Counted from the first letter of the stretch, positions 41,355 to 50,672 are shown. The stretch: 61,916 nt of DNA from an uncultured Faecalibacterium sp. (GCA_934524985.1 CAKSYT010000012.1:1-61916), one strand, 5' to 3'. Program-made: numbers and translations. The notes: generated by a model from the sequence alone, not told the origin.

Positions 41355-44150
41355 TTGGCTAAGAACAAATCGCAGTACGACAGTACGCTGAATCTGCCCA
41401 AGACCCTGTTTGAGATGCGCGCCGGTCTGCCCAAAAAGGAACCGGTCATGCTCAAGGATTGGGACGACAACGACCTGTACAACCAGCTCATGAAGCACAA
41501 CGAGGGCAAGCCCCAGTTCATTCTGCACGACGGCCCTCCGTATGCAAACGGCAACATCCACATGGGCACCGCCCTGAACAAGATCATCAAGGATATCATC
41601 ATCCGCGAAAAGAACATGGAGGGCTATCAGGCTCCCTATGTGCCCGGCTTTGATACCCACGGCCTGCCCATTGAGCTGAAGGCTCTGTCCTCCGTTGGCG
41701 ACAAGAAGAAGGACATCTCCAAGCTGGAGCTGCGCCAGATCTGTGAAAAGTTTGCCACCGAGCACATTGACATCATGAGCGACCAGTTCAAGCGTCTGGG
41801 CGTCATCGGTGACTTCGAGCACCCCTACCTGACCCTGAAGCCGGAGTTTGAGGCACGTCAGATCGAGATCTTCGGCGAGATGGCCAAGAAGGGCTACATC
41901 TACAAGGGCCTCAAGCCCGTGTACTGGTGCCCGGACTGCCGCACCGCGCTGGCAGAGGCCGAGATCGAGTACGGCGAGGACGACTGCGATTCCATCTTTG
42001 TGCGTTTCCACGTCTCGCAGGACCCCAACGGTGTGCTGGCAAAGTACGGCATCCCCATGGATAAGACCTACTTCGTCATCTGGACCACCACCACTTGGAC
42101 CCTGCCCGCCAACGAGGCTATCTGCCTGAACGGTCAGTTCGAGTACTCCTTCGTCAAGATCGGCGAGGAGTACCACATCATGGCGACCGATCTGGTCAAG
42201 AGCGTCATGGACGCCTGCCACATTGAGAACTACGAGATCGTGGGCGAGCCCGTTTCCGGCGCTGAGTTCGAGCTGATGCGCTACAACCACGTCTACCTGC
42301 CCAAGGAGGGCTGGGTCATTCTGGGCGACCACGTCACGCTGGAAAGCGGTTCCGGCTGCGTGCATACCGCAGGCGGCCACGGCGTGGACGACTTCAACGT
42401 CTGCCAGAAGTATCCGCAGGTGGCCATCACCGTGCCCGTGGATGACGGTGGTTACCTGACCGAGCTGGCCGGTAAGTACGCCGGTCAGCGCGTGTGGGCA
42501 GCCAACAAGACCATTCTGGCCGACCTGACTGCTTCCGGCGCTGTGATGGGTCAGGTGCACATCAAGCACCAGTACCCCCACTGCTGGCGCTGCCACAACC
42601 CCATCATCTTCCGCGCTACCGAGCAGTGGTTCTGCTCCATTGCCAAGTTCCGCGAGGACGTGTACAAGGCTATTGATACCGTCACCTGGATGCCGGATTG
42701 GGGCCATGACCGCATGACCGGCATGGTGCGCGACCGCAACGACTGGTGCATCAGCCGCCAGCGCACTTGGGGCGTGCCCATCCCCGCCTTCTACTGCAAG
42801 AAGTGCGGCACCTACCACATCACCGATGCTACCATCAAGGCTGTCAGCGCCCTGTTCCGCAAGGAAGGCTCTGACGCATGGTATAAGTACGATGCCGAGC
42901 AGATCATCCCCGCAGGCGAAGTGTGCGAAAAGTGCGGCGCTTCCGAGTGGGAGAAGGACACCGACATCATGGACGTCTGGTTCGACTCCGGTTCTACCCA
43001 CGCCGCCGTGCTGGACGAGCGCCCCGAGCTGCATTTCCCCGCCGATATGTATATGGAAGGCGGCGACCAGTTCCGCGGCTGGTTCCAGTCCAGTCTGCTG
43101 ACCAGCGTTGCAAGCAAGGGCTGCGCACCCTATAAGTCCGTGCTGTGCCACGGCTGGGTGGTGGACGAGCAGGGCAAGCAGATGCACAAGAGCGCCGGTA
43201 ACGGCGTGGAGCCCAGCGAGATCATCAAGGACTACGGCGCCGATATCATCCGTCTGTGGGTGGCTTCTTCCGACTATACTGTGGACGTGCGCGCCGGCAA
43301 AAACATCTTCAAGCAGCTCAGCGAGGCTTACCGCAAGATCCGCAACACCGCCCGCTTCATTCTGGGCAATCTGGACGGCTTTGACCCCAACACCGATTGT
43401 GTAGCAGACGACCAGCTGCAGGATATCGACCGCTGGGCACTGGCTGCGCTGGATGACCTGATCGTCAACACCAACGCAGGCTACGCTGTTTACGACTTCA
43501 ACAAGGTCTACCACGCCGTGTACAACTTCTGCGTGGTGGCTATGTCCAACTTCTATCTGGACGTCACCAAGGATCGCCTGTACTGCACCAACGGCACCGC
43601 CCGCAAGGCAGCCCAGACCACCATGTACAAGATCCTTGTCGCTCTGGACAAGATCATTGCCCCCATCCTGTGCTTCACCAGTCAGGAGATCTGGGACTTC
43701 ATGCCCAAGAGCGAGGGTATGAACAAGTATGTGGTGTTCGAGCAGATGCCCAAGGCTGGCCAGTACGCCGCCGACGATGCCTTTAAGGCAAAGTGGGCAC
43801 AGCTCATCGCTGTGCGCGACGAGGTCAAGAAGGTGCTGGAGCAGGCCCGTGCTGAAAAGCTGATCGGTGCTTCTCTGGAGGCCTCCGTCACCCTGTACTG
43901 CAATGATGCCGTCTATGACCTGCTGAACAGCATCCCCATGGACGAGCTGGCCGACCTGATGATCGTCTCCCATGTGGAGCTGGTCAAGGGCGAGGGCGGC
44001 GCTGCCAGCGCTGTCGAGGGCTTGGGCGTTGCAGCTGCACACGCCACCGGCGACAAGTGCGAGCGCTGCTGGAAGTACTCTGCTTCCATCGGCAGCCACC
44101 CCGCACACCCCACCCTGTGCGCACGCTGCGCCAGCGTTGTGGAAGCATAA
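41355..44150 (+). CDS. ileS: Isoleucyl-tRNA synthetase
   Basis: 931 aa class I synthetase. The HIGH-type motif is PPYANGNIHMGTALNK, the KMSKS-type motif is KQMHKSAGNG, WTTTTWTLPAN marks the editing domain, and the C-terminal zinc finger is CERCWKYSAS...CARC. Start is TTG at 41355 (GAGGAGAG upstream). It comes 36 bp after divIVA with no room for a T-box leader, so control is by the division-cluster transcript. Terminator downstream. Confidence 0.96.
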   Translation: MAKNKSQYDSTLNLPKTLFEMRAGLPKKEPVMLKDWDDNDLYNQLMKHNEGKPQFILHDGPPYANGNIHMGTALNKIIKDIIIREKNMEGYQAPYVPGFDTHGLPIELKALSSVGDKKKDISKLELRQICEKFATEHIDIMSDQFKRLGVIGDFEHPYLTLKPEFEARQIEIFGEMAKKGYIYKGLKPVYWCPDCRTALAEAEIEYGEDDCDSIFVRFHVSQDPNGVLAKYGIPMDKTYFVIWTTTTWTLPANEAICLNGQFEYSFVKIGEEYHIMATDLVKSVMDACHIENYEIVGEPVSGAEFELMRYNHVYLPKEGWVILGDHVTLESGSGCVHTAGGHGVDDFNVCQKYPQVAITVPVDDGGYLTELAGKYAGQRVWAANKTILADLTASGAVMGQVHIKHQYPHCWRCHNPIIFRATEQWFCSIAKFREDVYKAIDTVTWMPDWGHDRMTGMVRDRNDWCISRQRTWGVPIPAFYCKKCGTYHITDATIKAVSALFRKEGSDAWYKYDAEQIIPAGEVCEKCGASEWEKDTDIMDVWFDSGSTHAAVLDERPELHFPADMYMEGGDQFRGWFQSSLLTSVASKGCAPYKSVLCHGWVVDEQGKQMHKSAGNGVEPSEIIKDYGADIIRLWVASSDYTVDVRAGKNIFKQLSEAYRKIRNTARFILGNLDGFDPNTDCVADDQLQDIDRWALAALDDLIVNTNAGYAVYDFNKVYHAVYNFCVVAMSNFYLDVTKDRLYCTNGTARKAAQTTMYKILVALDKIIAPILCFTSQEIWDFMPKSEGMNKYVVFEQMPKAGQYAADDAFKAKWAQLIAVRDEVKKVLEQARAEKLIGASLEASVTLYCNDAVYDLLNSIPMDELADLMIVSHVELVKGEGGAASAVEGLGVAAAHATGDKCERCWKYSASIGSHPAHPTLCARCASVVEA

Positions 44151-44187
44151 GCGTCCCGCATAAATACAAATCTGTTTTGTAAAAGGG

Positions 44188-44220
44188 CGGCGCTCCCTTG
44201 ACCGGGGAGCGCCGTTTTTT
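44188..44220 (+). terminator. Terminator after ileS
   Basis: A perfect 10-bp GC-rich stem (44188-44197 with 44205-44214) with a six-T tail, 22 bp before lspA. Confidence 0.92.
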
Positions 44221-44241
44221 ATAACAGAAACGAGGTAGCCA

Positions 44242-44721
44242 ATGGCATTTATTCTCTTTAATCTGGCGGCTGTGGCAGCTCTGGTCGGCATCGACCAGCT
44301 GATCAAGCTGTGGGCGGTGCAGGCCTTGCAGCCGGTAGGCGCTATGCCGTTCATCCCCCATGTAGTGGAGCTGCGGTTCGTGCTCAATCAGGGCATGGCT
44401 TTCAGCCTGCTCAGCGGCAAGCAGCTATTCCTGATCATTGCCACAAGCGCAGCGCTGCTGGCGGTGGCCTACGGCCTGTTTTTTCGCAGCCGCGGCAAGC
44501 GTTTGCAGCAGGCAGCGCTGGTACTGGTGCTGGGCGGCGGCATCGGCAACCTGATCGACCGCGTGCTCAACGGCGAGGTGGTGGACTACATCAACCTGCT
44601 GTTCATGCGCTTTGCCGTGTTCAATTTTGCGGATATCTGCGTTTGCGTGGGCGTGGCACTGTGGGTGCTGGTGATCTTTCTGGACGAGCTCCACGCCGAT
44701 GATGCCGCCAAGGAGCAGTAA
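44242..44721 (+). CDS. lspA: Lipoprotein signal peptidase (signal peptidase II)
   Basis: 159 aa with four membrane spans. The catalytic aspartates are expected to be D115 (in NLIDRVLNGEVVDYINLL) and D131 (in FNFADICV). It cuts prolipoproteins before the lipid-modified Cys, such as the binding lipoprotein at 2504-3532. It is 3 bp before the pseudouridine synthase gene. Confidence 0.95.
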   Translation: MAFILFNLAAVAALVGIDQLIKLWAVQALQPVGAMPFIPHVVELRFVLNQGMAFSLLSGKQLFLIIATSAALLAVAYGLFFRSRGKRLQQAALVLVLGGGIGNLIDRVLNGEVVDYINLLFMRFAVFNFADICVCVGVALWVLVIFLDELHADDAAKEQ

Positions 44722-44724
44722 ACC

Positions 44725-45657
44725 ATGGAACAGCGTGAATTTATCGTAGAGCAGGAGACTGCCGGGCAGCGCATCGACCGCTTTCTCAGCGGCGAGGACA
44801 CCGGCCTGTCCCGCTCGGCGCTGCAAGCGCTGGTGGCAGAGGGGCATGTGCAGTGCAACGGCAAAACCGTTGCTAAAAGCCTGAAGCTCAAGGCAGGGGA
44901 CACCGTGCTGCTGGAGATCCCGGACGCAAAGCCCATCGAGGCCGTGCCGCAGGATATCCCGCTGGACATCGTCTACGAGGACGCCCATCTGCTGGTGGTC
45001 AACAAGCCCAAGGGCATGGTGGTGCACCCCGCCCCCGGCAACCCGGACGGCACGCTGGTCAATGCCCTGCTGTGGCACTGCAAGGGCAGCCTTTCCGGCA
45101 TTGGCGGCGAGATCCGCCCCGGCATCGTCCACCGCATTGATAAGGACACCAGCGGCCTGCTGGTGGTGGCAAAGGACGACGCCACCCACATCGGCCTTTC
45201 CCAGCAGATGGCGGTGCACAGTGTGGAGCGCGCCTACCAGACGGTGGTCTACGGCGGCTTTGTGCAGGACGAGGGCTTTGTGGAAGCGAACCTCGGCCGC
45301 AGCAAGACCGACCGCAAAAAAATGGCAGTCTACCCGGCCACCGAGCCCCACACCAAGTACGCCTATACCGGCTACAAGGTGTTGGAGCGGCTGGGCGAGT
45401 TCACCCTGCTGGAATGCCGCCTAAAGACCGGCCGCACCCATCAGATCCGCGTACACATGGCCTCCATCCACCATCCGGTGGCAGGGGACCCGGTGTACGG
45501 CCCCCACAACTGCATCACCAGCCTGCACGGCCAGTGCCTGCACGCCAAAACGCTGGGCTTTATCCACCCCATCACCGGGGAGCAGCTGCGGTTCGATTCC
45601 GAACTGCCGGACTACTTTACCCATTTTCTCGCAACGCTCAGGAGGAAAAACACATGA
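44725..45657 (+). CDS. RluD-family pseudouridine synthase
   Basis: 310 aa. An N-terminal S4 domain (DRFLSGEDTGLSRSALQALV) is followed by the RluA/RluD catalytic domain with HRIDKDTSGLLVVAK, whose Asp is catalytic, and KTGRTHQIRVH. It likely isomerises uridines in 23S rRNA. The gene pair lspA-rluD is common in Firmicutes. It overlaps the next gene in an ATGA. Confidence 0.93.
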   Translation: MEQREFIVEQETAGQRIDRFLSGEDTGLSRSALQALVAEGHVQCNGKTVAKSLKLKAGDTVLLEIPDAKPIEAVPQDIPLDIVYEDAHLLVVNKPKGMVVHPAPGNPDGTLVNALLWHCKGSLSGIGGEIRPGIVHRIDKDTSGLLVVAKDDATHIGLSQQMAVHSVERAYQTVVYGGFVQDEGFVEANLGRSKTDRKKMAVYPATEPHTKYAYTGYKVLERLGEFTLLECRLKTGRTHQIRVHMASIHHPVAGDPVYGPHNCITSLHGQCLHAKTLGFIHPITGEQLRFDSELPDYFTHFLATLRRKNT

Positions 45658-46481
45658 ACGATTCTCTGGCATCCACTCTGGTGCTCTGTGATCTGGATAA
45701 CCTGCTGCTGGGCGAGGATGGCAATCTGACCCAAGTGGTGCGGGATGTTTTGCAGCTGTTCAGCAGCCGCGGCGGCAGACTTACTGTTTTTTCGCAGCGC
45801 TCTCCGCGTGCGGTGCGCTCTATTCTGGGCAGCGTGCGTCTGGCTGCGCCTGCGCTGGTGTGCGGCGGCACCATGGCCTACCACTATGCCGACGGCAACC
45901 GGGTGCCCCTGTGCAGCTTTGCCCAGCAGCAGGAGCTTTTCACCTGCCTGCCGGATACCCCCGGCGTGGGCGTTGCCGTGCAGATGCAGGACGGTACCAC
46001 CCGGGTGCTGCGCATGAGCAACGCGCTGGAGCGCCATCTGCGGCAGGAGTGGACCCCGTATCTGCTGGCGAACGCCGCCGACATCCGCCCCGAGCAGGTG
46101 CTGCGGGTGCTGCTGTATCAGGACAGCAAGTCTGTGCCCCTGATCTCGCTGGCAGAAAAGGCCATCGGGGATCGTGTTGCCCTGCTGGGCGAGCGCATCG
46201 CCCCGGACACCCTTGTCCTCACCCCGAAACGCATCTCCGGCCGGGAAATGCTGGACACCGTCTGCGCCATGGCACAGGTGGGGGCAGAGCAGGTCCTTGC
46301 GCTGGCGGGCGGTCAGCCCATGCTGGAGCTGGTACAGGCTGTGGAGCACAGCGCAGTGGCAGCCGATGCCCCGGCAGAGCTGCGCCTTGCCGCCGAGCAG
46401 ATCACCCTGACGGATGCCGCCGGTGGTGCTGCCGTGGAGGTTTTGTACCGCATGGTGCGTGCTGCTGAAAAATCCGTGTAA
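45654..46481 (+). CDS. HAD-superfamily (Cof-like) hydrolase
   Basis: 275 aa. The N-terminal LVLCDLDNLLLGEDGNLT aligns with HAD motif I, the FSQRSPRAV stretch with motif II and LALAGGQPMLELVQAV with the late motif. In Cof proteins motif I is DxDGT/DxDxT; here DLDNL lacks the Thr and the final GDxxND reads AGGQPM, so activity may be reduced or altered. AGGAGG precedes the ATG, which overlaps the rluD-like stop by 4 bp. Confidence 0.7.
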   Translation: MNDSLASTLVLCDLDNLLLGEDGNLTQVVRDVLQLFSSRGGRLTVFSQRSPRAVRSILGSVRLAAPALVCGGTMAYHYADGNRVPLCSFAQQQELFTCLPDTPGVGVAVQMQDGTTRVLRMSNALERHLRQEWTPYLLANAADIRPEQVLRVLLYQDSKSVPLISLAEKAIGDRVALLGERIAPDTLVLTPKRISGREMLDTVCAMAQVGAEQVLALAGGQPMLELVQAVEHSAVAADAPAELRLAAEQITLTDAAGGAAVEVLYRMVRAAEKSV

Positions 46482-46490
46482 AATTTGTGC

Positions 46491-46527
46491 AAAGCCCTCT
46501 GCAATTTTCCCGCAGAGGGCTTTCTTT
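46491..46527 (+). terminator. Terminator after the HAD gene
   Basis: A perfect 12-bp stem (46491-46502 with 46512-46523) with a T-rich tail. Confidence 0.88.
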
Positions 46528-46563
46528 TTAACAAGGAATCAGGTAGAATGGGAGAAGAAGCCT

Positions 46564-46908
46564 ATGCAAAACAAAAAGCGCCGCGAAGGGCTGTTTCTGC
46601 TGCTGTGCCTTGCCGCCGCAGGGGTCTGCGCTGTGCTGGCGTTTTGGTTCGCAGTGCCGCTGCGGTCGCAAACCCCGCAGACGTTGCCGGACACAAAGGC
46701 GCTGGCAGCGTATACGCAGGTGGAGCTGAACACAGCCGATGCAGACGCTTTGTGCACCCTGCCCGGTGTCGGTCCCCGCAATGCACAGGCTATTCTGGAC
46801 TACCGGGCGCAGTACGGCCCGTTTGCACAGGTGGAGGATGCCGCGCAGGTGCCGGGCATTACCCAGGCAATGGTGGATTCATGGGCAGGGCAGGCGTATG
46901 TCCGCTGA
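46564..46908 (+). CDS. ComEA-like helix-hairpin-helix protein
   Basis: 114 aa. A single N-terminal membrane segment (about 9-30) is followed by a short linker and a ComEA-type HhH domain: VELNTADADALCTLPGVGPR, AQAILDYRAQYGPF, and VPGIT. ComEA-type proteins bind incoming DNA outside the membrane during transformation, but short versions also occur alone. No other competence gene is in the window. GGAGAAGAAG precedes the ATG. Confidence 0.8.
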   Translation: MQNKKRREGLFLLLCLAAAGVCAVLAFWFAVPLRSQTPQTLPDTKALAAYTQVELNTADADALCTLPGVGPRNAQAILDYRAQYGPFAQVEDAAQVPGITQAMVDSWAGQAYVR

Positions 46909-46965
46909 AAAGGGCGCAGCCCGCTTTCTGCCTTGGTCAAAGAGGAAATACGGAGATTTATTGTT

Positions 46966-49359
46966 ATGAGTGACGAATCGATCTTTATCAACCGCGAACT
47001 GAGCTGGCTGGATTTCAACCGCCGCGTTCTAGCGCTGGGCAAGGACAAGAACGTCCCGCTGGGCGAGCGGACCAAGTTTCTGGCAATCTACGGCTCCAAT
47101 CTGGACGAGTTTTTCATGGTGCGCGTGGGCTCTTTGCAGGAGCGTGCAAACCTTGAGCAGAGCAAGACCAAAAAGGAAAAGCGGGAAAACAAGACCAACA
47201 TGACCGCCGCCGAGCAGTTGGCTGCCATTATGCCCAAAACGGCGCAGCTGCAAGAGGAATGCGATAAATTCTACGCAAAAGCGCTGGAAAATCTGGCGGA
47301 GAACGGCTACCATAAGGTGGATTTCGACCACCTGACCAAGGAGGAGGAGCATCTCTGGAAAAAATACTTCCAGTCCGAGCTGTTCCCCATCCTCAGCCCG
47401 CAGATCGTGGATAACCGCCATCCGTTCCCGTTTTTGCGCAATAAGGAAATCTACCTTGGCGTGCTGCTCAAGGAAAAGCACACGCAGGAGCAGAGCCTTG
47501 GCATCGTGCCCATCTCCAGCCAGATGGAGCGGATGCACTTTATCAAAAAGGACGGTGCTGTGCAGTTTGCACTCACCGAGGAGCTGGTGCTGCACTATGC
47601 GTCCAGCATCTTCGGCAAGGATTCCATACAGGAAAAATGCCTGTTCCGGGTCACCCGCAACGCGGATATCGACGTAAAAGAGGGCATGATGGATCACGAT
47701 ATCGACTATCGTGAGATCATGACCGAGCTGCTCCGGCGCCGCCGCAAGCTGGCCGCTGTCCGTTTGCAGATCACTCCCGCCCCCGCACCGGAGGTGGAGC
47801 GGCTGCTGTGCAGCCGTCTGGAACTGACCCGCAAGCGGGTGTTCCTGCAAAAGAGCCCGCTGGATTTGAGCTTTTTCTTCAAGCTTTCCGGCCGCATGGA
47901 GGCCGAGGGTCACCCGGCGCTGTTCTACACCCCCGCACGCCCCATGCTGCCGCCGCCGGACTATGATCTTGCCACCGAGGTGCAGAAGCATGATGTGCTG
48001 CTCAGCTACCCGTACCAGTCCATCCGTCCCTTTATCGCCATGCTCAAAAAGGCCGCACAGGACCCGGACGTCATCTCCATCAAGATGACCCTCTACCGCA
48101 TGGCGCGGGAGTCCCAAATCGTGCAGGCGCTGATGGAAGCCGCCGAAAACGGCAAGGAAGTAGTGGCACTGGTGGAGCTGCGCGCCCGCTTTGACGAGCA
48201 GAACAACATCGACTGGTCCAAGCAGCTGGAAAGTGCCGGCTGTACCGTCATCTACGGCTTCGAGGACTACAAGGTGCACTCCAAGCTGACCCTCATCACC
48301 CGCAAGGGCGCAGAGGGCTACTCCTACATCACCCAGATCGGTACCGGTAACTACAACGAAAAAACCAGCGAGCTGTATACCGATTATTCCTTTATCACCG
48401 CAGACGAGCGCATCGGCGAGGAAGCTTCCAAGGTGTTCCGCAATCTGGCCGTGCAGCAGCTTACCGAGGAAAGCGACAAGATGCTGGTAGCCCCGCTGCG
48501 CTTCAAGAGCGTGCTGCTGGACGAGATGGATCACGTCATCGCTGCCGCCCGTATGGGTCGCCCGGCTTCCATGATCCTGAAAAACAACTCCATCAGTGAC
48601 CGGGATATCATCCTGAAATTGCAGGAAGCCAGCTGCGCCGGGGTGCGCATTGATATGATCGTGCGCGGCATCTGCTGCGTGCGCGCAGAGGTGCCCGGCA
48701 AGACCGAGAACCTGCACATCCGCAGTCTGGTGGGACGCTATCTGGAGCATGGCCGCATTTACAGCTTCTTCGATGGTATCCACACCCGCATCTATATTGC
48801 CTCCGGCGACTTCCTTACCCGCAATACCGAGTGCCGCGTGGAGGTGGGCGTGCGGGTGGAGGACCCCGTTCTGGTGCAAAAGCTCACCGATATCCTTCAG
48901 CTGCAGCTGCGGGATAACGTCAACGCCCGGGTCATGGATGCCAGCGGCAGCTACCAGAAGGTGAAGCCCGCCGAGGGCGAGCCGCTGGTCAACAGCCAGA
49001 TGGGCATGTACGAGCTGCTGCGCAACGATTGGCAGCGCCCCGAGCCGTGGAAGTGCACCACCCCCGCCCCGGAAACGGAAAAACCGGCGGCAGTCTGTCA
49101 GGAAGTTACCGTGGAGCAGCTCAAACAGGAGCTGCCCCATGTGTTCCAGCCTGCACCGGAAAAGGCAGAGAATGCCGCCCCGGCGGCACAGCAGCCCGAC
49201 CACTATGAGGCGCTGGAGCAGATGCTGAACAACAAGCCCCGCGCTGCGCAGCCCGCGCCGAAAACGCCCGCTGCACCCCGCCCGGCTGCAAAGCCTGCCG
49301 TCACCACACCCAGAAAAAAGAGCCTGCTGGAACGCATCGGAAGCTTTTTCCGGCGCTGA
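46966..49359 (+). CDS. ppk1: Polyphosphate kinase 1
   Basis: 797 aa. It makes polyphosphate from ATP through a phospho-His intermediate. PPK1 features: FINRELSWLDFNRRVL at the N-terminus, GSNLDEFFMVRV, YRMARESQIVQALMEAAENG, the catalytic His region KVHSKLTLITR, GNYNEKTSELYTDYSF and HIRSLVGRYLEHGRIYSF. A C-terminal extension of about 95 residues, Pro/Ala-rich and ending in a basic LLERIGSFFRR, is unusual for the family. Terminator follows at 49386. Confidence 0.94.
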   Translation: MSDESIFINRELSWLDFNRRVLALGKDKNVPLGERTKFLAIYGSNLDEFFMVRVGSLQERANLEQSKTKKEKRENKTNMTAAEQLAAIMPKTAQLQEECDKFYAKALENLAENGYHKVDFDHLTKEEEHLWKKYFQSELFPILSPQIVDNRHPFPFLRNKEIYLGVLLKEKHTQEQSLGIVPISSQMERMHFIKKDGAVQFALTEELVLHYASSIFGKDSIQEKCLFRVTRNADIDVKEGMMDHDIDYREIMTELLRRRRKLAAVRLQITPAPAPEVERLLCSRLELTRKRVFLQKSPLDLSFFFKLSGRMEAEGHPALFYTPARPMLPPPDYDLATEVQKHDVLLSYPYQSIRPFIAMLKKAAQDPDVISIKMTLYRMARESQIVQALMEAAENGKEVVALVELRARFDEQNNIDWSKQLESAGCTVIYGFEDYKVHSKLTLITRKGAEGYSYITQIGTGNYNEKTSELYTDYSFITADERIGEEASKVFRNLAVQQLTEESDKMLVAPLRFKSVLLDEMDHVIAAARMGRPASMILKNNSISDRDIILKLQEASCAGVRIDMIVRGICCVRAEVPGKTENLHIRSLVGRYLEHGRIYSFFDGIHTRIYIASGDFLTRNTECRVEVGVRVEDPVLVQKLTDILQLQLRDNVNARVMDASGSYQKVKPAEGEPLVNSQMGMYELLRNDWQRPEPWKCTTPAPETEKPAAVCQEVTVEQLKQELPHVFQPAPEKAENAAPAAQQPDHYEALEQMLNNKPRAAQPAPKTPAAPRPAAKPAVTTPRKKSLLERIGSFFRR

Positions 49360-49385
49360 GTTGTAAAATCGGGTAAACCAAAACC

Positions 49386-49424
49386 AGAGCCGCTGCGCAA
49401 AAATTTGTGCGGCGGCTCTTTTTG
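49386..49424 (+). terminator. Terminator after ppk1
   Basis: An 8-bp outer stem (49386-49393 with 49412-49419), extended by an inner GCGCAAA/TTTGTGC pairing, runs into five T. Confidence 0.85.
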
Positions 49425-49465
49425 TTGTGGATGCTGCTTTCCACTGTGATCCATCCCGTAAAAAT

Positions 49466-49499
49466 GCTTTTATCGCGTCCCGTAGGACGCGATAAAAGC
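49466..49499. repeat. Perfect 15-bp inverted repeat of unknown role
   Basis: GCTTTTATCGCGTCC (49466-49480) and its exact complement (49485-49499) surround a CGTA loop. It lies 42 bp after the ppk1 terminator and 136 bp before the M23 gene, with no T tail on the plus strand. It could be a minus-strand terminator, an operator or a processed RNA. Confidence 0.7.
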
Positions 49500-49635
49500 G
49501 CAATATAAAATAAATTTTCCGCTGAATATGCCCAGAGCACAAGCGGAGGGCATTTTGAATCGTTCCACCTGAATGGTGGACGGGTTCTGCTGCCCGCTGT
49601 TTGTGCATACACTTTTCAGGATAGGAGGGCAGCGT

Positions 49636-50166
49636 ATGCGGGCAAAACGGAGCGGACAGGCAGCAAAGATACGCAGGCGGCGGTGGGGTATCATGGCACT
49701 TGTGCTGGCGGGGCTGGCACTCTGTCTACTGGCTGCTTTGCCGGTACAGGCCGCGCGGAGCACTAAAAAATACTGCTTTCCGCTGGATACCACGGTGTGG
49801 CGCATCTCGGACGCCTACGGCGCGCGGACAGACCCCTTTACCGGCAAGTCTGCATTCCATCAGGGTATCGACCTTGCCTGCGCAGCGGGCACGGCAGTGC
49901 GGGCGGTGCAGGAGGGCGTAGTGACTGCGGCGGCATACAGCCCAAGCTACGGCAACCATCTGCGCATCCTACACCCGGACGGCTGCGAGACCCGCTACGC
50001 GCACCTGCAATACCTCTATGTCCGCCCGGGAGAGGTGGTGCGGGCCGGGCAAACGCTGGGCACAGTGGGGCAGACAGGCCGCGCCACCGGTGCGCACCTG
50101 CATCTGGAACTGTGGCAGCAGGGCACTGCCTGCGACCCCGCCGCCCTGTTGGAGAATGCTCCATGA
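49636..50166 (+). CDS. M23-family (LytM domain) protein, SpoIVFA-like position
   Basis: 176 aa. A basic N-terminus and one membrane span or signal peptide (about 16-39) precede a LytM domain with HQGIDLACAAGT (HxxxD) and GAHLHLEL (HxH), so the zinc ligands are present and peptidoglycan endopeptidase activity is possible. It overlaps the M50 gene in an ATGA. That gene order equals spoIVFA-spoIVFB, whose products control sigma-K activation in spore formers. GGAGGG supports the ATG at 49636. Confidence 0.83.
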   Translation: MRAKRSGQAAKIRRRRWGIMALVLAGLALCLLAALPVQAARSTKKYCFPLDTTVWRISDAYGARTDPFTGKSAFHQGIDLACAAGTAVRAVQEGVVTAAAYSPSYGNHLRILHPDGCETRYAHLQYLYVRPGEVVRAGQTLGTVGQTGRATGAHLHLELWQQGTACDPAALLENAP

Positions 50167-50672
50167 GCCGGGTACGGGCAGGGAAGCTTGTATTTCGGGA
50201 CCCGGTGCTGCTGTGCGGCGTGGTGTACCTGCTGCTCTACTTTGATGCCAGCGGCTTTTTGCGGCTGGGACTGCTGGCGGCTGTTTTGCACGAACTGGGG
50301 CACATTTTCGTTTACTGCATCCAGCAAAGGCATCTGCCGGTCATCGAGGTGACCATGACCGGCTTTTGTATGCGCACGGCAGGGGAGTGGCTCTCCCCGC
50401 GCCAGCGCCTCGTGCTGGCTGCCGCCGGGCCTGCGGTCAATTTTGCCCTTGCCGGGGTGTGGGCGGTGCGCCTTGCGCAGACTGCTACCATCCGCGGCAG
50501 CGCGTTCTGGGCGGCGAATCTGCTGACGGGGCTGTTCAATCTGCTGCCGGTGCCGCCGCTGGACGGCGCACAGATGGCAGCGTGCGCGGCGGCGCTCTGG
50601 CGGCAAAAATACGGAAAGTGCACACAAACCGCCGGAAACGATTGCAAAACCGGCACATTTGGGGTAAAATAA
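50163..50672 (+). CDS. M50-family intramembrane metalloprotease, SpoIVFB-like
   Basis: 169 aa membrane protein. The zinc motif HELGH is at 43-47 and the second motif NLLPVPPLDG at 126-135, with D134 as the third ligand, closely placed as in SpoIVFB. About four to five spans. The C-terminal CBS domain of Bacillus SpoIVFB is missing. It is translationally coupled to the M23 gene and 37 bp upstream of the radical SAM gene. The substrate is unknown. Confidence 0.85.
   Translation: MSRVRAGKLVFRDPVLLCGVVYLLLYFDASGFLRLGLLAAVLHELGHIFVYCIQQRHLPVIEVTMTGFCMRTAGEWLSPRQRLVLAAAGPAVNFALAGVWAVRLAQTATIRGSAFWAANLLTGLFNLLPVPPLDGAQMAACAAALWRQKYGKCTQTAGNDCKTGTFGVK

Noticed and set aside
40452..44387. Open frame of over 1300 codons on the minus strand opposite divIVA-ileS
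   Set aside because: Antisense shadow of GC-rich genes. The plus strand holds complete, motif-bearing divIVA and ileS.
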